Shown piece after piece: positions 58,447 to 64,000 of a stretch of 64,000 nt of DNA. The stretch is from the NCBI GenBank assembly GCA_036756705.1, contig DAIOKN010000006.1, positions 1-64,000 on the forward strand, read 5' to 3'. A program made the translations under genes and the position numbers. Each line of letters opens with the position of its first letter. Within the stretch, counting starts at the first letter, position 1. This stretch comes from Caproicibacter sp002399225 (lineage in GTDB: Bacteria > Bacillota > Clostridia > Oscillospirales > Acutalibacteraceae). The notes below the pieces were generated by a model, which was not told where the DNA came from, did no database searches, and saw only the letters and a program-made list of their open reading frames with translations.

Positions 58447-59634
58447 TTGACAGACAAATTGAAAAGCAACATCATGTTGCCCGTGGTAATGATTAGCCTT
58501 GCTCTCGGTCTACGGCAAATGTCTATGACGATGGTAGCACCTTTTATTTCTACTTACTGCAAAAATCTGATCGGCTACACGCCATTATTGGCTGGATTGG
58601 CAGTCGGTGTTTTTGGACTGATGCAGGCGATATTCCAGATCCCTTTTGGCATGCTCAGCGACCGATACGGCAACAAAAAAATGATGATGATTGGGCTTAC
58701 GCTGGTTGTCGTTGGCTTTGTAGTCGCGTATTTTGCGAATACGATTGGTCTGCTGATATTCGCGCGTGCTTTGCAGGGGAGCGGTGCTGTCATAGGTGTC
58801 GCATATTCTTGGGTTGCCGGTTTGACAGACGACAGCAACCGAACAAAAGCCATGAGCATTCTGGGGGCGTTTATTTCGGCGGCAGCGGCTTTGGCGTTTG
58901 TCGTGGGGCCGCTTCTGCGTGGAATCATGACGATAAATTGGATGTTTATGGCCGGAGCCGTCTTGCTTTTTGCAAATGAATTGTATATTCTATTCTTTGT
59001 AAAAGATACGAAGAATGCAGAAAAGGGTAATCTTCCAAAGGGAAAAGACCTAGGCGCCTTGTTAAAAAATAGGACTTTCGTATTAATGAATTTAGCGGCG
59101 TTTCTCAATAACTTTATAATGACGGCCGTTTTCTATGCCGTTCCTTACTATATCGACAGTGTTACCGGACAGGCCGGCATGTGGAAGATTTTTCTGCCCG
59201 CCATTGTTGTTGCTGTGATTGTGATGAGGGCTGCAGCAATATGGGCGGATAAAGGTCATATGAATCCAGTGTTGACTGGTTCTTTCACGCTTTCTTGCAT
59301 TGGAATTCTTTTATTTTTTGGAAAAAATTCTTATCTTTTCCTGTTGACAGGAACGACACTGTTTATGTGCGGTTATATCTCCATCGCAGCGATTGTTGCA
59401 ATCAACGTGAATAACCTTGTCGAAGACAGGTATCGGGGTACAGCCAACGGCATTTTTAACTCGTTTCAGTATATCGGCAGTTTTGTCGGCGCATTGGTTA
59501 CAGGAGCGATATGGGGAGTGTCAGAAAATCTCACATGGATCGTGATTATCTGTATGGGAATCGCGGGCTTGCTGACGATCGCTTTGGGGAAACCATCGGA
59601 AAAAAAAGACAGAAAGGAAAGCGACATCCAGTGA
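58447..59634 (+). CDS. MFS transporter, 12-helix drug-efflux type
   Basis: A 395-aa major facilitator with 12 predicted helices. Seen: QIPFGMLSDRYGNKKMMMIGL (loop 2-3 GxxxDRxGxK motif), IFARALQGSGAVIGVAYSWVAGLTDDSNRTKAMS and NLVEDRYRGTANGIFNSFQYIGSFVGALVTG. Probably an exporter of small toxic molecules. Start TTG six bases after GGAGG. It overlaps the TetR gene by 4 bp. The pair lies between remnants of a conjugative element, so it may be acquired cargo. Confidence 0.88.
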   Translation: MTDKLKSNIMLPVVMISLALGLRQMSMTMVAPFISTYCKNLIGYTPLLAGLAVGVFGLMQAIFQIPFGMLSDRYGNKKMMMIGLTLVVVGFVVAYFANTIGLLIFARALQGSGAVIGVAYSWVAGLTDDSNRTKAMSILGAFISAAAALAFVVGPLLRGIMTINWMFMAGAVLLFANELYILFFVKDTKNAEKGNLPKGKDLGALLKNRTFVLMNLAAFLNNFIMTAVFYAVPYYIDSVTGQAGMWKIFLPAIVVAVIVMRAAAIWADKGHMNPVLTGSFTLSCIGILLFFGKNSYLFLLTGTTLFMCGYISIAAIVAINVNNLVEDRYRGTANGIFNSFQYIGSFVGALVTGAIWGVSENLTWIVIICMGIAGLLTIALGKPSEKKDRKESDIQ

Positions 59635-60188
59635 AAGAAAAAATTTTGGACGAGGCCGCGCAACTTATTCAGACCTATGGACTAAAAAAGTTCAGAGTGG
59701 ACGATATAGCCGATGAACTGAAAATAAGCAGGAAAACGATTTATCAGCATTTCAACAGCAAAGACGAGATCATCCGGGAATATTTTAAGGTCGCAATCGA
59801 CAGCCACAAAAGCAGTATCGCCCAAACGTTAAAGAGTGAAAAGGACAGCATCGCCAAAATCCGTGAAATCGTCTATGTCGGCCACCGTTATAAATTGCCG
59901 GTTTTGGTACTGGATGAAGCCAAAAAGTTTTATCCGGACGAATGGGAAAAGATCGAAGACCTCAGGCAGTTTGAAACGGACGCAATAAAAAAGTTGTTGG
60001 AACAGGGTTTACATGAAGGCATCGTCAAGCCGGACATCGACTTTGCCGTTTTATCAAAGATGCTGGAGGAAATTAGCAATATGTTCATTGATTATGATTT
60101 TTTGGTAGAAAACAGGATGAAAGCTCGGGAGGCAATCACAAAAGCGCTGCATATTATTTTTAACGGGGTTTTACAGAAAAACAAATAG
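59631..60188 (+). CDS. TetR-family transcriptional regulator
   Basis: A 185-aa TetR protein: EKILDEAAQLIQTYGLKKFRVDDIADELKISRKTIYQHFNSKDEIIREYF is the DNA-binding domain, followed by an all-helical ligand domain. Start GTG at 59631 overlaps the MFS stop (GTGA) and follows GAAAGGAAAG, giving translational coupling. It likely controls its own operon in response to an exported compound. Confidence 0.92.
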   Translation: MKEKILDEAAQLIQTYGLKKFRVDDIADELKISRKTIYQHFNSKDEIIREYFKVAIDSHKSSIAQTLKSEKDSIAKIREIVYVGHRYKLPVLVLDEAKKFYPDEWEKIEDLRQFETDAIKKLLEQGLHEGIVKPDIDFAVLSKMLEEISNMFIDYDFLVENRMKAREAITKALHIIFNGVLQKNK

Positions 60189-60244
60189 ATAAGAATCTTC
60201 AGCTTTGCATACGAAGTAGGCTGCTTTTATGGGCAAGAGGTTTT

Positions 60245-60640
60245 TTATCGGGAAAAATTCCTTTCATGTTTGGGCTGGGTTTCGGCCAGCTTTCGTTGCA
60301 GCATCAGGTTATAGTCCTTGCCGTACTCTTTGGGCGGCGGATCAGTGGTCAGAGAACAACAGCGGAGAATTTCATTTTCTCCTGCCATCGCTAGAATTTT
60401 TACCATTCCTTTTATCCCGGCCTCGCCGTTGTCGAGGCCAAGGGATATGCGGTCGATTGACGGATGATCGGTCAGGTATTGCAATAGTGCAAGCGGCGAT
60501 GTGCCGCTTAATGAAAGATAATGGACCTTGTCCCATCCGGAAGTTTCCATCTTGTTCAGAGTCGCGCGGAGGCCGGATTTCCACAAAAAAATTTCAGCAA
60601 TAACCCCAGCGACAGGAAGAAAAACAAAAAAAATTATAAC
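60245..60640 (-). pseudogene. DUF3991/TOPRIM-domain protein remnant from a conjugative element
   Basis: Reads HYLSLSGTSPLALLQYLTDH then IDRISLGLDNGEAGIKGM, followed by DPPPKEYGKDYNLMLQ, matching the TOPRIM half of ICE-borne DUF3991 proteins (LSL.GTS..AL..FL..HP.I..I.L.LDND.AG). The upstream part of the frame is unrelated, pointing to a frameshift or deletion, and the DUF3991 N-terminus is missing. Confidence 0.75.
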
Positions 60641-60769
60641 CGACATCTCGTACAAGCCTATTTTTTTCAATGACAGCCAACTCCATTTCTCAAAAATCAT
60701 CTTTGACGATGGGCTTCGGTAGGTAAGCCAGACTTTGGTTTATCATAAAAATTTAAGTCGATGCGCTTG

Positions 60770-61606
60770 TTATTTTGCATTCCTGCGATGGGTGAAGCAT
60801 AAACGAATTACTGTTATAACACCACCGATGAAGCAAATAGCTGCCGCTGCCATACAGGCGAGTCTCATACCAAAAAGAAAAGCATCGGCGTGTCCTGGTA
60901 TATAATTCGTAATATGCCGGTTCAGTTTTGCACTCATGCCACCATAAAGTAAAACGTTCGAAACGGCAATACCCGCGGCCTGTCCTATATAACGCATCAA
61001 GCCGTTTACGCTCCCCCCTATGCCATACTGGTCTTTTGGCACGGAAGACATAACCAATCGGTTGTTTGGAGACTGGAAAAGTCCGTTTCCGATTCCCATG
61101 AGCGCAAAGGATAAAGCAATGGCGACAAACGGAGTATCGACCTTCAGAGCCGAGGTCAAAACCGCCCCTATTCCCAGAAGGATCAGGCCGATTACCGTCA
61201 ATCCTTCCGAGCCGATTTTATCCGACAATGTTCCGCTTAGAACAGAGATAATAATAAACATGAGGGAATAAGAGGTCATATATAGCCCCGCCATGGCAGG
61301 ACTCAGACTGCGAACATCCTCCAGATAAAAGGGAGCAATCAGAGTAAAGCAGCCGATTGCCGCAAAGGATATGAAAGCACATGCTATGCTGACGGAAAAC
61401 TGCCGGTTTTGGAAAATGTTCAAATCCAGCAGAGGCTGTTCTGCGCGACGCTGTCGAATGAAAAAAATTACAAAGCAGATGACCGCCGCGACAAAGCAGA
61501 TCAGAATAACCGGATTTGAAAAACCTTTTATTTGGCCTTCCTGTAAAGCATAGAAACATGTCAAGGTCAAAAGCAATCGGCGATTTTTGTTCCCGTAGTC
61601 CGACAA
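60770..61606 (-). pseudogene. Truncated DHA2-type MFS transporter (C-terminal half)
   Basis: 278 aa covering about the last eight helices of a 14-helix EmrB/QacA-type exporter: FYALQEGQIKGFSNP, FFIRQRRAEQPLLDLNIFQNRQF, LIAPFYLEDVRSLSPAMAGLYM, LSGTLSDKIGSEGLTVIG, GIGNGLFQSPNNRLVMSSVPKDQYGIGGSVNGLMRYIGQAAG. Full proteins are ~470 aa; the N-terminal six helices with the proton-motive motif are missing. There is no convincing start site, so it is probably non-functional. Confidence 0.8.
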
Positions 61607-61652
61607 AATAAGGCCATGCGGTTATCGAAGAGAAACGCCGGTCTGACTGAGG

Positions 61653-61694
61653 GAAAAGCGGCTATATTTTCATATGAAAATATAGCCGCTTTTC
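61653..61694. repeat. Perfect 42-bp palindrome
   Basis: Uninterrupted palindrome from GAAAAGCGGCTATATTTTC to its exact complement, centred on CATATG between 61673 and 61674, followed by T-rich sequence. It may terminate the 61774-62040 gene, but lacks a normal loop. Confidence 0.9.
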
Positions 61695-61773
61695 TTCCAT
61701 TTTGGTATGAAAGTCCTTTTAAAAGGCATCTGCGCTTGTGGTTCTCACCGGCTGTTTTGCCTTGTTTCATGGT

Positions 61774-62040
61774 TCATGACAACCTTTTGTCCACTTCAAT
61801 CTTTTTATCCGCGTTTTCTGCGAAGCCATGCTTTTGCAGCCATTTTTTTGAAGCTTCCCGTTCCGGCTGCGGAAAATCTTTCAGGGCAATTCTCGCTTTA
61901 TGGACCGATTCCCAAAATGCCATTTCAGTGTGGGGATAATAGATCCCATATTTTCGGCAAAAGGATACAATCTTTTCTTGATCAAGAGACAGCAAGACTC
62001 TGTCCCGTTCCCGGGCAAACTCAGCATGATTGAATCCCAT
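61774..62040 (-). CDS. Conserved hypothetical small protein
   Basis: An 88-aa soluble, helical, basic protein: MGFNHAEFARERDRVLLSLDQEK, FCRKYGIYYPHTEMAFWESVHKARIALKDFPQPEREASKKWLQKHG. AAAGGAG precedes the ATG at good spacing, so it is likely real. The FCRKYG...F W..VHKAR...FP...R..SK.WL pattern recurs in small clostridial proteins of unknown role often found with mobile DNA. Function unknown. Confidence 0.7.
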   Translation of the reverse strand: MGFNHAEFARERDRVLLSLDQEKIVSFCRKYGIYYPHTEMAFWESVHKARIALKDFPQPEREASKKWLQKHGFAENADKKIEVDKRLS

Positions 62041-62168
62041 TTTGACGTCTCCTTTCTTTCTGTATCTCTATCATATCACACAATATTTCTTAAATTTTCG
62101 ATTTTGTCAAAGAAGTTGCCATGATATTCTTGTACGAATTTCTCCTTGCGGGAGTACCCGGTTTTCTT

Positions 62169-63260
62169 TTAAACCGCTTTTAACTTTCCTTCTGAAATTA
62201 ACTTTGAAAAAAATTCTTTATTGTGTATGACATTGGCATCCCCGGGTCTGTACTGCGCCGCCTTTTCGTTATGCTCGTAGGACTTTTTCAAGTCGCCGAG
62301 TTTATAATAGCTCACGCATAGCTGCAAATGCGGATACCAGGTGTAATACGCCATGTAAATAAAGCTCCAGCGAGCCGGGTCCGGGACTTGCTGCGCAGCC
62401 TGTTCGTACCAAAAGACGGCGATTTTATCCTGCGCTTTTTTTCGAAAAACATCCCCGATCCGGCAGCATGCTTCCGCCCGGGGAGCCGCATAGCGAAAGG
62501 ACTGAAAAAGCGAATCCAGCTCTTTTTCTTGGTTGCCAAGGGCCCGGAAGCAGTCGGCTTTAAAAATGCACGCGAATATTTTATCTTCCACCCATCCCTC
62601 TGTTGTCGCTAAGTTTCTGTTATAACTTTTGATCGCTTTTTTAAATTTGCCGTTTTCCCGCAGTTCGTTGCCATAATAAAAATAATCGCGGGGCGAAAAA
62701 ACATCTCCCCTCGCTTTTTTTTCTTCAAAGATTGAAACCGTGCGGCCGACCGCGTGGTGCTTGTTTTTATGGGTCACCGCTATATCCGAATTAACGATTC
62801 TGCCGGATACACTGATATAATTATGACAATCTCCGTGCCATTTAAAATTTTTCTCCCGTTTTAAAAGCCTGTTGCGGCGATAGCGCAACGTCACATTTCC
62901 AAATGCATCCGTACCGGCATCATAATACATGGACACGGAGTCGATCGACGGGTCAAGCGTCTCTTTCAGTTTTTTCAGCTTTTTCCGATCTTCTTCCAGT
63001 AAAACATCGTCGGCATCAAGATACAGAATATAGTCTTTGGTCGCATGCCGGAACGATTCATTCCTCGCGTCGGAAAAGCTGTCGTTCCACTTAAAATCAA
63101 AAATTCTGTCGGTATATTTTTTTGCAATCTCTTTTGTTCTGTCGGTTGAACCGGTGTCTACTAAATTGATTTCATCGACAATATCCCGGACCGTATCCAG
63201 GCATCGGGCCAAAGTCTCTTCTTCATTTTTGACAATCATACAAAGACTAATGGTAATCAT
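62169..63260 (-). CDS. Family 2 glycosyltransferase with TPR-like C-terminal half
   Basis: A 363-aa GT-A enzyme. ISLCMIVKNEEETLARCLDTVRDIVDEINLVDTGSTDRTKEIAKKY, FDFKWNDSFSDARNESFRHATKDYILYLDADDVL (DxD metal motif) and VTHKNKHHAVGRTVS; from ~190 TPR-like helical pairs (YYFYGNELRENGKFKKAIKSYNRNL). This architecture is frequent among enzymes that glycosylate spore-surface collagen proteins. The start at 63260 follows AGAAAGGA. It sits 140 bp after a collagen-like gene on the same strand, which is probably its substrate. Confidence 0.88.
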   Translation of the reverse strand: MITISLCMIVKNEEETLARCLDTVRDIVDEINLVDTGSTDRTKEIAKKYTDRIFDFKWNDSFSDARNESFRHATKDYILYLDADDVLLEEDRKKLKKLKETLDPSIDSVSMYYDAGTDAFGNVTLRYRRNRLLKREKNFKWHGDCHNYISVSGRIVNSDIAVTHKNKHHAVGRTVSIFEEKKARGDVFSPRDYFYYGNELRENGKFKKAIKSYNRNLATTEGWVEDKIFACIFKADCFRALGNQEKELDSLFQSFRYAAPRAEACCRIGDVFRKKAQDKIAVFWYEQAAQQVPDPARWSFIYMAYYTWYPHLQLCVSYYKLGDLKKSYEHNEKAAQYRPGDANVIHNKEFFSKLISEGKLKAV

Positions 63261-63400
63261 TCTAATCCTTTCTGTCCTGCCATGGGACCCGGGCTCCATG
63301 CAGCCCGCCGACATAAAATATCGGGATAGCAGGCACGGAAAAGGCGCCTGCTATCCTGAGCAAATACCGCAGCCACACAGAAGGCCGCAATTTTACGGAA

Positions 63401-64000
63401 TTAAATCAACCGGTTCACCGACCACGTAATTCCAGCTCCTTCTATTCCTCCCATTTCCAAAGAACGAACCAGACCGTCTGATTCATAGAAAAGGCCGATC
63501 GTATCGCCGGTGTTCAGTGCGACTTCTCCGGCCAGCGTAACCGCGCCGTCGTCTAAAAGCGTGCGAAGTGCCAGGGTACCGGTACCAGAAATATTAACAT
63601 CAAAGATCGGAAATACCCCGTTAACCAACTCATTAGGATTGTTGATCCTCTCTATACTAAAGTACGGGTTAATGGTTGCCGCCAACTGAGCATCTGTAGT
63701 CGTAGTCGTTGAATAATTGATTGTAGCCTGCAACAAGTAACGCCCTGTCGCCGGCACCGTATAAACGCCGGTTATAGGAGCAAAATCTGCAGATGAGAAG
63801 TATGGGTCGGTGATATCCCAGCCAGACAGCTGCGTATCGCCTGAAACGGTTATGACGGTATCAAGCTGAGCAGAAAAGCCCTGGCTGAGGATTTCGGTTG
63901 CAGCCGCGCCTGTCGGACCCGTCGGGCCTGTCGGGCCGGTTAGACCTATTGCACCCGTCGGGCCTGTCGGACCGGTTAGACCTATTACACCCGTCGGGCC
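63401..64000 (-). CDS. Collagen-like BclA-type spore-surface protein, 5' end outside window
   Basis: The visible C-terminal 199 codons begin with Gly-X-Y triplets (GPTG, LTGPTGPTG, AIGLTGPTG) and continue into a ~160-residue jelly-roll domain (ILSQGFSAQLDTVITVSGDTQ, GVYTVPATGRYLLQATINYS, LALRTLLDDG, LNTGDTIGLFYESDGLVRSL), the BclA C-terminal trimerisation type. Such proteins form the hair-like nap or outer coat of spores and are O-glycosylated on the Thr of GPT triplets. The N-terminus lies beyond the right edge. Confidence 0.92.
   Translation of the reverse strand, partial: GPTGVIGLTGPTGPTGAIGLTGPTGPTGPTGAAATEILSQGFSAQLDTVITVSGDTQLSGWDITDPYFSSADFAPITGVYTVPATGRYLLQATINYSTTTTTDAQLAATINPYFSIERINNPNELVNGVFPIFDVNISGTGTLALRTLLDDGAVTLAGEVALNTGDTIGLFYESDGLVRSLEMGGIEGAGITWSVNRLI

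Overview
The window looks like chromosomal DNA of an endospore-forming anaerobe of the class Clostridia, most likely an Oscillospirales/Ruminococcaceae-type organism of moderate to high GC. This is inferred from gene content: a cotJ spore-coat operon, a BclA-like collagen protein, a clostridial sufCBDSU operon, an archaeal-type split glutamate synthase, an oxygen-sensitive 2-hydroxyacyl-CoA dehydratase and a ferredoxin-domain EtfA. No rRNA or CRISPR array was seen. There is one tRNA, tRNA-Arg(CCT).

Layout. 1-6.3 kb: a YtrA-type GntR regulator with an ABC ATPase, a flippase-like membrane protein, two lipoproteins and an NhaC-family antiporter. 6.3-10.4 kb: the cotJABC operon, in which cotJC (spore manganese catalase) is split by a 2,329-bp element encoding a large serine recombinase, an amidase-like protein and a small protein. 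10.4-15.6 kb: sufCBDSU. 15.6-21.1 kb: an HTH protein, a condensation-fold acyltransferase, a DUF1003 membrane protein, a pyridoxal kinase and type I glutamine synthetase. 21.2-26.2 kb: an ECF sigma factor overlapping a membrane-anchored serpin, an L,D-transpeptidase, a cohesin-fold surface protein and a CrtO-like protein. 26.4-36.3 kb: pseudogene and IS debris around the five-gene glutamate synthase and the type III glutamine synthetase glnN. 36.5-49.8 kb: a ten-gene operon for dehydration and reduction of a 2-hydroxy acid, with a divergent GntR regulator. 50-56.5 kb: a lipoprotein, a SLC13/ArsB-type transporter, asparaginase and a dicarboxylate symporter. 56.6-62 kb: tRNA-Arg, then drug-efflux and regulator genes among decayed conjugative-element remnants. 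62-64 kb: a glycosyltransferase and a collagen-like spore-surface protein.

The most interesting feature is the cotJC interruption. Exact 15-bp direct repeats (6859-6873 and 9188-9202) flank the element. Removing one repeat plus the element restores a 201-residue manganese catalase in frame, and the break lies immediately before the first predicted Mn ligand, Glu35. This matches the logic of the sigK 'skin' element and of spsM/SPbeta in Bacillus, where mother-cell-specific excision rebuilds a sporulation gene. Here it would apply to a spore-coat catalase and a very small element. The cotJ operon has a plausible sigma-E-type promoter, which fits.

Other signals: both glutamine synthetase leaders can form a hairpin with the same AAAGAT hexaloop, which fits the A1/G4 rule of ANTAR-protein RNA targets, and in one leader that hairpin overlaps an intrinsic terminator. 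The dehydratase island is bracketed by the glnN 3' end and an internally deleted copy of it. CotJA carries six 26-residue tandem repeats.
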